A DNA stretch of 64,000 nucleotides from Mesorhizobium sp. M9A.F.Ca.ET.002.03.1.2. GTDB lineage: Bacteria > Pseudomonadota > Alphaproteobacteria > Rhizobiales > Rhizobiaceae. The stretch is from positions 4,333,001 to 4,397,000 of the forward strand of contig NZ_CP034443.1 in assembly GCF_003952365.1 (NCBI RefSeq), written 5' to 3'. Below the pieces are notes generated by a model, which saw only the letters and a program-made list of their open reading frames with translations, made no database searches and had not been told where the DNA came from. This document shows, one piece after another, positions 42,487 through 52,149 of this stretch (the stretch's first letter is position 1; every line of letters starts with the position of its first letter). Made by a program: the position numbers and the translations under genes.

Positions 42487-45400
42487 GTGGATCAGGAGCA
42501 GCCGCAGCACGAGAAGATCAGATTCAGGCGTGACGAGATCACCGACCTGGGGGCCTTCCCGTCCGCGTGCCGCGTACCGCCGCTCGGCCAGGCGTCGATC
42601 GGCCGCGGCGTTCGTGTTCTTGCGCGGCTGTTTGCCGGCCTGATCGCCCTTGTGCTGCTGGCCGCTGTCGCCGTGTATGTGATCGGCATGTCCGGTTTCG
42701 GCGCCGAGCGGCTGCGGGCCGAAGCGGAGACGGCTATCGAGAAATTGGCCGGCGTCGACGTCGATGTTGCGGTCGGGCCGGCCCGCCTCACGCTCGACGG
42801 ATCGAGCTTCATCGCGCTGCAGGTCAGCGACGTCAGCCTCAAGACCGCCGACGGCAAGCCGATGGCCGATGCCGGGCGGGTCCGCTTCGGCATGCGGCTG
42901 ATGCCGCTGCTTTCGGGCGAGGTGCGGCTCACCAGCGCCAGGATTTCCGACGCGCGCATCGTGATGGCGGCGATGCCGTCGGGTGGCGACTGGACGGTGG
43001 CGCTGCGCAATGAGGACGGTCTCATCGATCCGGAAAGACTGGCCGATGCGGTCTTCTCCAACATCAATCACGCGCTCGACACGGTGCAGGAGGATCAGAT
43101 GCGCCGGATCGACCTCAGCAATGTCGACCTCGTCCTGCCCGAGGCCGGGTCGGTCAAATTGGTCAGGATCACCGATGCCACCGTTGCGCAGTCGGGGCCG
43201 GGCGGCATGAAGTTTTCATCGGATGCGGATATCGACGGCAAGGCGCTCACCATCGCTGCCTCAGCCTCCCGCGATACGACGACGCGGCGCGTAACGGCGT
43301 TGGATGCCAACGTCGAGATCGCGGAGGCCGACGCGGCCGCGGCAGCGGCAGGCGGGAAGACGGGTGCGATTGCCTTGAAGCTGGCGGGATCGGAAGGATC
43401 CGGCGAGAACGCGTCGCGGCTGACGGCGTCGGTGTCGCTCGCCGGTTCCGTGCTCGATTTCGGCCCGCGTGCCGGGGAGCTTTCGGCCGACGTCGATCTC
43501 GATGCGACGCTTGTCGCCGGCGCCAACAAGATCCAGGTTGACCGGCTGCAGGTGAGGACGGGTCGCTCGACATTCGATTTCGCCGGTTCGATCGGGCCGA
43601 AGCCGGCGACTGGAACAGCGGGCGAGGAGCCGTCCTATCGCTACGACCTGACCAGCGACCGTTCGACGCTGGCGCCTTCGGAATCGTCCGAACCCGCGCT
43701 CGATTTCATCGCCCGCGTCGCCGGCGTCTACCAGACTAGGAGCCATAAGCTCGTGGCCGAGCAGATCGGGATCAGGTCCGGGTCCGCCAGCGAGGCGCTG
43801 GGTACGGCTTCGGTCGCATTCGCTAGGGGAAAGGTGCCGGGCATATCTGTTGCCTTCAACGTTCACGACATGCCGGTCTCGCATGTCAAGCAGTTGTGGC
43901 CCTGGTTTTCTGCGGGCAAGGCCCGCCTTTGGGTGCTGAAGAACCTGTTCGGCGGCCGCGTCGTCGACGCCAGCCTGCAGTTCCAGGTCGTGCCGGGGCG
44001 CCTGGGCAATGGCATCCCGCTTTCATCGGATGAAGTGTTCGGCCGTTTTCAGATCGAAGGATCGCGCTTCGATACGGCCGGTCAAATTCCGCCGATACGC
44101 GATGCCGTGGGCGTTGTCGAATTCCACGGCAACGATGTCGACATCGCCTTGTCGTCGGGCAGCGTCTATATGGCCAGCGGCCGCACGGTGGCGGCAAGCA
44201 ATGGCACGATGACGGTCAAGGCGGCCAACCGCCCGCCGGTGATCGGCGCGCTCGACATCGACGTTGCCGGCGAGGCGTCTGCAATCGCCGAGCTCGCCTC
44301 CTACGAGCCGATCAACGCCATGCGCCATGTCGGCCTGCTGCCGGACGACCTGTCCGGCACGGTGACCGGCCACGTTAAGGCGGACATCCCGCTGCAATCC
44401 GGCGTGGATTCGTCGAAACTCGATTGGCTGGTGGCGCTGGACTACAAGGGGCTGTCGCTGGGCAAGCCGTTCGAGGGCCAGACGGTGACGGATGCCGACG
44501 GTTCGATCACTGTTCAGCCCGATAGGGCCGTGATTTCCGCCAAGGCGCTGCTGAACGGTCTTCCAGCCGAGCTCGACCTGGTCGAGCCACTGAGAGACGG
44601 CGGGCCGCCACGCAGCCGGAAAGTGGCGCTGGTGCTCGACGACAAGACGCGTGCGACCGCCATGCCTGGCTTGTCGGCGCTGCTTTCCGGAACCATCAAG
44701 GTTGCGGTCGACAAGAGCGGCGGCAGCAGTGAGGCTGTTTCGGCGGACCTGACCAATGCCAGGCTGAACATTCCCTGGGCAGGCTGGAGCAAGGGACCCG
44801 GCATCCCCGCCAACGTCAGCTTTGCCATGACCAGGTCCGGCGACACCACGACGCTGTCCGACTTCGAGCTGAATGGAAAGACTTTTTCGATCGACGGCGA
44901 CGTAGCGCTGGTCGGCGGCGCGCTGTCCTCGGCGCGGTTCGCCAAGGTCAGGTTGAATCGGGGGGACGACGTCGCCGTGTCGGTGAAACGATCGGGTAAG
45001 GGCTATGCGATCGACATCAACGGCAACGCGCTGGACGCGCGCTCGCTGATCAGGCAATTCACCTCCGACGTCGACACTGCCACCAAGGCCACCGGTTCCG
45101 GCGCCATTTCCGTCAGCGCCGATGTCAATTCGCTGACCGGCTTCCACAACGAGACGCTGTCGAACCTGAAGCTCGACTACAGCGCCGCCGGCTCCAGGGT
45201 GAACGGGCTCAAGGTGAGCGCCACGGCAAGTTCGGGCGCCGCCATAAAGATCAGCAATACGACCGGCGACGGCAGGCGTGCTCTCAACATGACGTCGGCC
45301 GATGCCGGCGCCATCCTGCGCTTCCTCAACATCTACGAGCATATGGAGGGCGGTTCGATCACCCTGGCGCTCGCCGGGGCAAGCGATGGACCGATGAAGG

Positions 45401-45873
45401 GCCAGGTCGACTCGCGCAATTTCTTCGTCGTCAACGAGCCGAAACTCGCCTCGCTCGTATCAACGACGCCGGCGGGCGACAGCCGCAGCCTCAACGAAGC
45501 CGTCAAAGCAAACATCGACACGTCGAGAGTGCAGTTCGAGCGCGGCTTTTCCGAGATCGAAAAGGGCACCGGCTATCTCAAGCTGGCCAATGGCGTGCTG
45601 AGCGGCCCACGCATCGGCACCACTTTCCAGGGCACGCTCTACGACCAGGACAACAACATGGACCTGACCGGCACGTTCATGCCGGTCTATGGCCTCAACC
45701 GCATCTTCGGCGAGCTGCCGCTGTTCGGCGCGCTGCTCGGCAACGGCCGCGACCGCGGCCTGATCGGCGTGACCTACCGGCTCAGGGGCGACGCCAACAA
45801 GCCGAAACTGGACGTCAATCCGCTGTCGGTAATCGCGCCTGGAATTTTCAGGTCGATTTTTGAGTATCGGTAA
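42487..45873 (+). CDS. YhdP/AsmA-like (DUF3971) very large envelope protein
   Basis: About 1128 residues, with one N-terminal transmembrane helix (near residues 40-65 from the start used) and a long beta-rich periplasmic body of AsmA-like repeats (DUF3971 and AsmA_C-like ends: RLRGDANKPKLDVNPLSVIAPG). Members of the family act as bridges that move phospholipid between membranes. The GTG at 42487 (VDQEQPQHEK) is taken as the start; the frame remains open up to 42406. It faces the histidine kinase gene convergently, and bcp divergently. Confidence 0.85.
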   Translation: MDQEQPQHEKIRFRRDEITDLGAFPSACRVPPLGQASIGRGVRVLARLFAGLIALVLLAAVAVYVIGMSGFGAERLRAEAETAIEKLAGVDVDVAVGPARLTLDGSSFIALQVSDVSLKTADGKPMADAGRVRFGMRLMPLLSGEVRLTSARISDARIVMAAMPSGGDWTVALRNEDGLIDPERLADAVFSNINHALDTVQEDQMRRIDLSNVDLVLPEAGSVKLVRITDATVAQSGPGGMKFSSDADIDGKALTIAASASRDTTTRRVTALDANVEIAEADAAAAAAGGKTGAIALKLAGSEGSGENASRLTASVSLAGSVLDFGPRAGELSADVDLDATLVAGANKIQVDRLQVRTGRSTFDFAGSIGPKPATGTAGEEPSYRYDLTSDRSTLAPSESSEPALDFIARVAGVYQTRSHKLVAEQIGIRSGSASEALGTASVAFARGKVPGISVAFNVHDMPVSHVKQLWPWFSAGKARLWVLKNLFGGRVVDASLQFQVVPGRLGNGIPLSSDEVFGRFQIEGSRFDTAGQIPPIRDAVGVVEFHGNDVDIALSSGSVYMASGRTVAASNGTMTVKAANRPPVIGALDIDVAGEASAIAELASYEPINAMRHVGLLPDDLSGTVTGHVKADIPLQSGVDSSKLDWLVALDYKGLSLGKPFEGQTVTDADGSITVQPDRAVISAKALLNGLPAELDLVEPLRDGGPPRSRKVALVLDDKTRATAMPGLSALLSGTIKVAVDKSGGSSEAVSADLTNARLNIPWAGWSKGPGIPANVSFAMTRSGDTTTLSDFELNGKTFSIDGDVALVGGALSSARFAKVRLNRGDDVAVSVKRSGKGYAIDINGNALDARSLIRQFTSDVDTATKATGSGAISVSADVNSLTGFHNETLSNLKLDYSAAGSRVNGLKVSATASSGAAIKISNTTGDGRRALNMTSADAGAILRFLNIYEHMEGGSITLALAGASDGPMKGQVDSRNFFVVNEPKLASLVSTTPAGDSRSLNEAVKANIDTSRVQFERGFSEIEKGTGYLKLANGVLSGPRIGTTFQGTLYDQDNNMDLTGTFMPVYGLNRIFGELPLFGALLGNGRDRGLIGVTYRLRGDANKPKLDVNPLSVIAPGIFRSIFEYR

Positions 45874-46059
45874 ATTCCCACGGGAAGGTCTTCCCGGTCG
45901 CTGACCGGTTGATCGAATTGCGGGCCGAGTTTCGTGAAACACACGTATTCTAACGCAGTGTCGATGATGAAGGTTTTATGCGCGAGCAGCTGAACTGCGG
46001 CGTGTTCGCTGAAGCTGCCATGTTGTCCGAAGACGCCAGCGCGCAAAGAGGGTCGTTGG

Positions 46060-48531
46060 CTAGCACGGAACGTCTGCCAACGAGCTTAGTGCCCGACGGA
46101 TGGAATCGCGCGAAAACGGCTTCTCGACAACTGGTCGACCGGCCCGTTCAAGGAAGCGCGCCGCAGCGCTGCCGAGCGTGTCGCCGGTAACGAAAACGAA
46201 TCGCTCCGCTATGCCCGGGATTGCCTGACAGGCCCAGTCGAACAAGGCGGGGCCGTCGGTGTTCGGCATCCGCAGATCGCAAAAGATCACATCGAAAACA
46301 GCACTCGTCAGCGCTGCCTTGGCGCCGGCGCCGTCCTCGACGATCCTGACGGCAAAACCTTCAGCCTGCAGTAGTTCTGCCATCGTTTCTCCAACCTCCC
46401 GCTCGTCATCGACCACAAGGGCGGTACAACCGATGCCCGCGGCCGAGTGCGCCGCAACACCTTCGACTGAATCTGACGAAGTGCAGGCCTCCACCGGCAA
46501 CAGCAACCGGAAATGCGCGCCATCCGCACGGTCAAGCAGCGCCAGCCGTCCATTGTGCGACTGCACCACGCCGAGCGAGAAAGCGAGTCCGATCCCGGTG
46601 CCCGCACCCTGCGCCTTAGTGGTAAAAAATGGATCGAAAATGCGATTCCGGATCTCGGCAGGCACACCGGGGCCATTGTCGGCGATCACGATCTGGAGGT
46701 CATTGCCTTCAAGCGACGTTTCGATCTCGATCCGCCGCGGTGCCGGAATCTCCTGCAGGGCGTGTTGCGCGTTGACGATCAGGTTGTAGAACACCTGATG
46801 CATCTGGTCAGGGTCGACTTCCAAAGATGGCAGGCCTTCGGCGAGCCGGCATTGCACCTCGATGCCCGCCGTGCGCAAACCGTAGCCGGCGATGTCGAGA
46901 ACTGCGCGGATCAGATCGTTGACGTCGGTACTGCGGCGCTCCGGCTGGCGTTGTCGCGCCATTGCCAGGAAGGTCTTCACGATGCGCGCGCAGCGCTCGG
47001 CGGCGAGTCTGATCTTGCCGGCCCGCTGTGCGTGGGCGGTTCCGGCAAGAAATTCTTCCAGCAAGTTGGCCTGCGCGACGACGACCGCCAAGGGGTTGTT
47101 GAGTTCGTGCGAAACGCCGGCAAGCAGCGAACCAAGTGCGTTGAGCCGCTCGCTCTGCGCCAACGCCTCGCGCGACCGCGCCAGTTCGGCTTCAGCCGCC
47201 TTGGTTGCGGTGAGATCAAGAATGCTGCCGACGATCACCGGTCGGTCGTCCATCTCGATGTGGCGCCAACTCAGCGACACGGGAAAGACGGAGCCGTCCA
47301 GACGGCGAAGTTGCGCCTCCACGCCGTCGGCGCGCGGCTGCTGACGTGACAGGGCTTTGAGGCGCCGATAGTCTTCCCGCGTGGCGAACCAGCGGTGCCG
47401 CCGGAAGCGGTCCTCGTCAAGCGGGCCTATGCCCATGATCTCGCAGAACGCGGGATTGGCGTTAATCAGCTGCCTTGTTCGCGAGTCTATGAACACGACC
47501 GGAACCGGATGATGGTGAGTGAGCTCGCGAAAGCGCCGCTCGCTTTGCTGCAGGCGCTCGGCCGCGCGCTTCTGCTCGGTAATGTCGATATCGAAGCCGC
47601 CGATGCGCGCCTGCTGCTGATCGGCCCACAGAACGGGAAAGCGGACGACAAGGCTCCAGGCATAGTCGACCGCGTTGTTTAGAAATTCCTCCACTGCAAT
47701 CGCCTGTCCCGAGTCCAGCACGCGGCGATCGTTTTCCGCGATCATCGCGGCCTCCTGGGGCCCGAAAATGTCGGCCGCGCTTAATCCGACCGCGCGCTCA
47801 GCCGGCCGGCCGAAGACCTTTCCCATTTCCGGATTGGCGACCAGATAGCGCCCGTCGGTATCCTTCAGGTACATGCCTACTGGAGCATGCTTCATGAACG
47901 CCGCCAACCGAGCTTCGCTGGCACGCAGAGCTGCGTCGGCAGCGTGGCGCTGCGACAGGTCGCGCAAGCTCGCCGTAAAGAAGCGACGTTTGCCGCTCCG
48001 GGCTTCGGTGATCGTGAGTTCCACCGGAAACTCGGTGCCGTTCGCCCGCATGGCAGTCTGCTCTGTGCGACGCCCCAGCAACAGCGGGGCGCCACCCGCA
48101 AGATAGGCCGCAAGCCCGTTTGCGTGCGCCTTGCGCAGATGCGGCGGGACGATGAGCTCCGAGATCTGTCTGCCGACCGCTTCAGCGCGCGAATAGCCGA
48201 AGGTCGCCTCGGCCGCCGGGTTGAATTCCACAACCAATCCGGCTTCGTCCGTGACGATCACGCAGTCTAGCGATGAGCGAACCACCGAAGCGAGGATCCC
48301 CTCTTGGAATGCGTTTGCGGCGTCGTCTTCTTGCAAGGGGGCACTCCGTGACGACCGATCGGAACGCTGGCCGCCGGACAGGTAAGGATGACGATTATCG
48401 TGAGTTCCGGCAAGATGCTGAATCCAACCGTGGTACGGTGCGGAGGCGGGGAAGCGCTTGCACCAGCAGGACAAGGAGCGCCGAACCTTGTCGTTTGAAT
48501 CGGGTCGTCGGCAACGAGCACCGAGCGCCAT
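46060..48531 (-). CDS. Hybrid PAS-sensor histidine kinase with receiver domain
   Basis: An 823-residue cytosolic-looking two-component protein. Three PAS domains (about 80-195, 205-325, 335-445), HisKA with His475 in SHELNNPLAV, HATPase (N box LIVNAQHALQ, G boxes ADNGPGVP and GTGIGLAFS), and a C-terminal receiver with phosphoacceptor Asp752 in CDLRMPNTDG and Lys804 in VVEKPF. No transmembrane segment is clear. Residues before about 66 have no family match; a TTG at 48336 with CGGAG seven bases upstream is a plausible alternative start. No output gene is adjacent; the signal sensed is unknown. Confidence 0.9.
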   Translation of the reverse strand: MALGARCRRPDSNDKVRRSLSCWCKRFPASAPYHGWIQHLAGTHDNRHPYLSGGQRSDRSSRSAPLQEDDAANAFQEGILASVVRSSLDCVIVTDEAGLVVEFNPAAEATFGYSRAEAVGRQISELIVPPHLRKAHANGLAAYLAGGAPLLLGRRTEQTAMRANGTEFPVELTITEARSGKRRFFTASLRDLSQRHAADAALRASEARLAAFMKHAPVGMYLKDTDGRYLVANPEMGKVFGRPAERAVGLSAADIFGPQEAAMIAENDRRVLDSGQAIAVEEFLNNAVDYAWSLVVRFPVLWADQQQARIGGFDIDITEQKRAAERLQQSERRFRELTHHHPVPVVFIDSRTRQLINANPAFCEIMGIGPLDEDRFRRHRWFATREDYRRLKALSRQQPRADGVEAQLRRLDGSVFPVSLSWRHIEMDDRPVIVGSILDLTATKAAEAELARSREALAQSERLNALGSLLAGVSHELNNPLAVVVAQANLLEEFLAGTAHAQRAGKIRLAAERCARIVKTFLAMARQRQPERRSTDVNDLIRAVLDIAGYGLRTAGIEVQCRLAEGLPSLEVDPDQMHQVFYNLIVNAQHALQEIPAPRRIEIETSLEGNDLQIVIADNGPGVPAEIRNRIFDPFFTTKAQGAGTGIGLAFSLGVVQSHNGRLALLDRADGAHFRLLLPVEACTSSDSVEGVAAHSAAGIGCTALVVDDEREVGETMAELLQAEGFAVRIVEDGAGAKAALTSAVFDVIFCDLRMPNTDGPALFDWACQAIPGIAERFVFVTGDTLGSAAARFLERAGRPVVEKPFSRDSIRRALSSLADVPC

Positions 48532-48650
48532 TTGCTGACATTCATGGGCGGTTTTCCGTAGCGGTCGTTCGCGCTACGACTCGATGCGACCCAAGGCAGC
48601 CATCACGCTTGCTGGGTGAACGTCAGCTAGGCTCAGGACCCATTAATTGG

Positions 48651-49067
48651 TTGAGTTGTCGGCTGGGTGATGATTCAAGGTGGCAGGAGGATGCCACCTT
48701 GACTGATTTGCTGATGTTGACCCCGGAGCAGATGCGCCGGATTGAGCCCTATTTCCCGCTTTCGCATGGGGTTCCACGCGTGGACGACCGGCGGGTGCTG
48801 AGCGGCATCCTGTTTGTGATCCGCAATGGATTGCGCTGGCGAGATGCCCCTGCCGGCTACGGTCCGCACAAGACCATCTACAACCGCTTCATCCGCTGGA
48901 GCCGGCTGGGCGTGTTCAACCGCATCTTGGCCGAGCTAGCCGCGCAAGGTGGCGGTACCGAGAGGCTGATGATCGATGCCACTCATCTCAAGGCGCATCG
49001 AACGGCGGCGAGCCTGCTCAAAAAGGGGCTCTACCCCGATGTATCGGACGCAGCCGGGGCGGGCTGA
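48651..49067 (+). CDS. IS5-family transposase, N-terminal frame (orfA), copy 2
   Basis: Residue-for-residue identical to copy 1: 138 residues with the DUF4096-like N-terminus and first catalytic Asp in MIDATHLKAH. The ribosome must shift by -1 around the AAAAAGGGG or CCCC run near 49019-49040 to join orfB. The frame is intact, so the element may still be mobile. Confidence 0.9.
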   Translation: MSCRLGDDSRWQEDATLTDLLMLTPEQMRRIEPYFPLSHGVPRVDDRRVLSGILFVIRNGLRWRDAPAGYGPHKTIYNRFIRWSRLGVFNRILAELAAQGGGTERLMIDATHLKAHRTAASLLKKGLYPDVSDAAGAG

Positions 49068-49081
49068 CCACCAAACTGCAG

Positions 49082-49462
49082 GTGGTTTGCGACGGCAAGG
49101 GGCGGCCGCTGCTACTCTATCTGAGCGAGGGACAGGCCAACGATCACAAGACTGCTGCCGCAGTTCTCGAGCAGCTACCGCACGCCAGCTTCCTGCTCGC
49201 CGACAGGGCCTACAGTTCCGCTGCCTTCCGGCAGGCGCTGGCAGATCGAGGCATCACGCCGTGCATTCCTCCTCATGCCAAACACCGCACAAAGCACGTA
49301 TACGATCCAATCCTCTACCGACAGCGCCACAAGATCGAGAACATGTTCGCCCGGCTCAAGGACTGGCGTCGCATCCACACCCGCTACGACCGATGCGCTC
49401 ACACCTTCCTGTCAGCCATTGCCTTCGCCGCAGCATTCATCTTTTGGATCAATGAGTCCTGA
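49082..49462 (+). CDS. IS5-family transposase, C-terminal frame (orfB), copy 2
   Basis: Identical to copy 1: the second Asp is in LLADRAYSS and the Glu in HKIENMFARLKD. The lead-in GRSRGGLTTKLQ upstream in the same frame indicates a fusion product. Ends three bases before the right terminal repeat edge. Confidence 0.9.
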   Translation: MVCDGKGRPLLLYLSEGQANDHKTAAAVLEQLPHASFLLADRAYSSAAFRQALADRGITPCIPPHAKHRTKHVYDPILYRQRHKIENMFARLKDWRRIHTRYDRCAHTFLSAIAFAAAFIFWINES

Positions 49463-49539
49463 CCCTAACTGGCGGGCAATCGTGGCCAAACAAAAGATGG
49501 ACCCCCATCCCGATTCTATCGGGATAGGTCAGCCTCCGC

Positions 49540-50793
49540 TCAAACCGGCCGCACCAGAACGTGTTTTTTCTTGCCCAGTGAAAGCTTTATGACGTTTTCC
49601 GGACTCATATCCTGAAGCGTCACCACCCGGCGGTCGTCGGATACCGACTGGTCGTTGAGGCGCACGGCGCCGCCCTGGATATGCCGCCGCGCCTCGCCGT
49701 TGGACGCGGCAAGGCCGGCGGTAACGAGCAGCGACAATATGCCGACGCCACCTTCCAGATCGGTCTTGCCAACCTCGACGGTCGGCAGCGTTTCGGCGAG
49801 CGCGCCTTCCTCGAACGTCTTGCGTGCGGTCTCCTCGGCTTGCTCGGCCGCCTCGCGGCCGTGCACGATGGCCGTCGTTTCCGTGGCGAGGATCTTCTTG
49901 GCCTCGTTGATCTCAGAGCCGCCAAGGGCGGCGAGCCGTGCGATCTCGTCCAGTGGCAACCGAGTGAAGATCTTCAGGAAGCGCTCGACATCGGCATCCT
50001 CGGTGTTGCGCCAGTACTGCCAGAAATCATAGGGCGAGAACACATCGCCGTTCAGCCAGACCGCGCCCGTGGCCGATTTGCCCATCTTGGCGCCTGACGA
50101 CGTCGTCAGCAGCGGCGTGGTCAGGGCGTAGAGTTGCGGCGTGCCCATCCGGTGTCCGAGATCGACGCCGTTGATGATGTTGCCCCACTGGTCCGACCCG
50201 CCCATCTGCAGGCGGCAGCCATAGCGCCGGCTGAGCTCGACGAAATCATAGCCCTGCAGGATCATGTAGTTGAACTCGAGGAACGACAGCGATTGTTCGC
50301 GATCGAGCCTCAGCTTGACGCTGTCGAAGGTCAGCATGCGGTTGACCGAAAAATGCCGGCCGACATCGCGCAGGAATTCGACATAGTTGAGCTTCATCAG
50401 CCAGTCCGCATTGTTGACCATGATCGCGTCGCCCGGACCGTCGCCGAAACGCAGGATGCGGCCGAAGATGCGCTTGATGCCTTCGATGTTGGTGGCGATG
50501 GCCTCGGGCGTCAAAAGCTTGCGCTGGTCGTCGCGGAAGGAAGGATCGCCGATCATCGACGTGCCGCCGCCCATCAGCGCGATCGGCCGGTGGCCGGTCT
50601 CCTGCAGCCAATAGAGCATGGTCGCCGAAATCAGATTGCCGATATGCAGGCTGGTCGCTGTGGCGTCGTAGCCGACATAGGCGGTCACCGTTTCCTTGGC
50701 GAAAAGCTGGTCGAGGCCGGCATCATCCGAAATCTGGTGGATGAAACCGCGCTCGCTCATGACGCGCAGGAAATCGGATTTGAAGGCGGACAT
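49540..50793 (-). CDS. tyrS: Tyrosyl-tRNA synthetase
   Basis: A 417-residue class I synthetase that charges tRNA-Tyr. The HIGH-like motif is SLHIGNL near residue 50 and the KMSKS-like motif [12 protein letters not shown] near residue 235; the C-terminal S4 domain has [19 protein letters not shown]. The short gap to the IS contains a small hairpin ATCCCGAT/ATCGGGAT near 49508-49526. The GT2 envelope gene begins divergently at 51054. Confidence 0.97.
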   Translation of the reverse strand: MSAFKSDFLRVMSERGFIHQISDDAGLDQLFAKETVTAYVGYDATATSLHIGNLISATMLYWLQETGHRPIALMGGGTSMIGDPSFRDDQRKLLTPEAIATNIEGIKRIFGRILRFGDGPGDAIMVNNADWLMKLNYVEFLRDVGRHFSVNRMLTFDSVKLRLDREQSLSFLEFNYMILQGYDFVELSRRYGCRLQMGGSDQWGNIINGVDLGHRMGTPQLYALTTPLLTTSSGAKMGKSATGAVWLNGDVFSPYDFWQYWRNTEDADVERFLKIFTRLPLDEIARLAALGGSEINEAKKILATETTAIVHGREAAEQAEETARKTFEEGALAETLPTVEVGKTDLEGGVGILSLLVTAGLAASNGEARRHIQGGAVRLNDQSVSDDRRVVTLQDMSPENVIKLSLGKKKHVLVRPV

Positions 50794-51053
50794 TTTATCT
50801 TTCCCGAAAGCGCCCGGCTGCTTCTGTTGGGGCGTGGTATGCGTGAACGCGGGCGTTTAGCATCCAAGCGCGATGAGAAAAAGGGGAATCCGGTTTTGCG
50901 GCCCGCGTGGACGACGTCCGGTATGCTTGCTTCATCGTTTCGGCTGGCGTAATGAGGCGCCGCGCCAGCGGGTTCTTGCGGCCTTCGCCCGCTGGAACGG
51001 CACCGCACGGCATCGAATCGAATGCCATATCCTGTGACAGAGCCCGACAAGAC

Positions 51054-51782
51054 ATGCCGGAGATATCCATCGTCATTCCTTGCCGGAACGAGGCGGCGAA
51101 CCTGCCGCTTCTGCTTGACGAGATCGGGGCGGCGATGGCCGGGCGCGATTTCGAGGTGATCGTCGTCGACGACGGTTCGACCGACGACACCGCTTCGGTG
51201 TTGGCCGCTGAGGCAGCACTTCGCCCGTTTCCGCTTCGCCACCTCAGGCATCGGAAATCCGCCGGCCAGTCCCTCTCGGTGCGTTCGGGGGCATGGGCGG
51301 CGCGCGGCGCAATCGTCGCCACGATCGATGGCGACGGCCAGAACGATCCCAAATATATTCCGGTCTTGGTCGACGCGCTGCGGCAGGCTGGCCCCGAGTT
51401 CGGTGCGGCGCAGGGACAGCGCCTGAAGCGCCGCGACAGCAGGATCAAGCAACTGGCGTCCCGTTTCGCCAATTGGCTGAGAGGCGCCATCCTGCATGAC
51501 GAGACCCGCGACACGGGCTGCGGCCTGAAGGCGATCCATACCGACATCCTCAGGAAATTGCCGTTCTTCGATGGCACGCACCGCTTTGTTCCGGCCCTCG
51601 TTATCCAGGAAGGGTACCAGGTCGTGCATTGCGACGTCGTCGACCGCTCCCGCCGCCACGGCAAGTCGAATTACGGGATTTTCGATCGCGGCCTGCAAGG
51701 CGTGCTCGATCTCGCCGGCGTCTGGTGGCTGCGCCGCAGGCGCCGGAGAATGCCAAGAACAGAGGAAATCAGGCATGGCTAA
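51054..51782 (+). CDS. Glycosyltransferase family 2 (polyprenyl-phosphate sugar synthase-like)
   Basis: A 242-residue GT2 enzyme. EISIVIPCRNEAANLPLLL, VVDDGSTDDTASV and IDGDGQNDPKYIP provide the nucleotide-sugar and metal sites; there is no long C-terminal membrane domain. This fits enzymes that load a sugar onto undecaprenyl or dodecaprenyl phosphate (ArnC/RgtE-like). The ATG at 51054 is chosen, as family similarity begins there; the frame is open to 50907. It overlaps the LAB_N gene and leads a four-gene unit with an ArnT-like transferase. Confidence 0.88.
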   Translation: MPEISIVIPCRNEAANLPLLLDEIGAAMAGRDFEVIVVDDGSTDDTASVLAAEAALRPFPLRHLRHRKSAGQSLSVRSGAWAARGAIVATIDGDGQNDPKYIPVLVDALRQAGPEFGAAQGQRLKRRDSRIKQLASRFANWLRGAILHDETRDTGCGLKAIHTDILRKLPFFDGTHRFVPALVIQEGYQVVHCDVVDRSRRHGKSNYGIFDRGLQGVLDLAGVWWLRRRRRRMPRTEEIRHG

Positions 51783-52107
51783 CGTGCTTCAGGAATTGGC
51801 GACCTGGCTTCACGAGGTCTTCGTCAAGCAATTCGATGCATGGGTTCTGCTCGGCTTCGTCGCCCAGTTCTTTTTTTCGATGCGTTTCGTCGTGCAGTGG
51901 GTCGCCTCGGAAAGAGCCAAGCGCAGCGTCGTGCCGATTGCCTTCTGGTTCTTTTCGCTCGGCGGCGGCGGCCTGCTGCTGATCTACGCCATCCAGCGGC
52001 AGGATCCGGTTTTCATCGCCGGCCAGTCCCTGGGCCTGTTCATTTACATCCGCAATCTCTGGCTGATCGCCAACGAGCGCAAGGCGGCGATGACGAAGGT
52101 CGATTGA
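51775..52107 (+). CDS. Lipid A biosynthesis LAB_N-domain membrane protein
   Basis: A 110-residue integral membrane protein with three helices. WVLLGFVAQFFFSMRFVVQWVASERA and VVPIAFWFFSLGGGGLLLIYA are the LAB_N landmarks. The ATG at 51775 overlaps the GT2 stop by eight bases and has GAGGA upstream. In related loci LAB_N proteins accompany polyprenyl-phosphate sugar synthases, possibly as flippase parts, which is inference. Confidence 0.88.
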   Translation: MANVLQELATWLHEVFVKQFDAWVLLGFVAQFFFSMRFVVQWVASERAKRSVVPIAFWFFSLGGGGLLLIYAIQRQDPVFIAGQSLGLFIYIRNLWLIANERKAAMTKVD

Positions 52108-52149
52108 GCGACCTGCCTGCATAAGGCAAGTGAACGGGACGAGGCTGAC

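Larger units (their letters stand above)
48630..49465 (+). mobile_element. IS5-family (IS427-like) insertion sequence, copy 2, 836 bp
   Basis: Same length as copy 1 at 9640-10475, encoding identical proteins, but in the opposite orientation. Terminal repeats GGCTCAGGACCCATTAAT and (inward from the right) GGGTCAGGACTCATTGAT; TA flanks both sides as the target duplication. It sits between the histidine kinase and tyrS genes, which are both on the minus strand. Confidence 0.93.
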
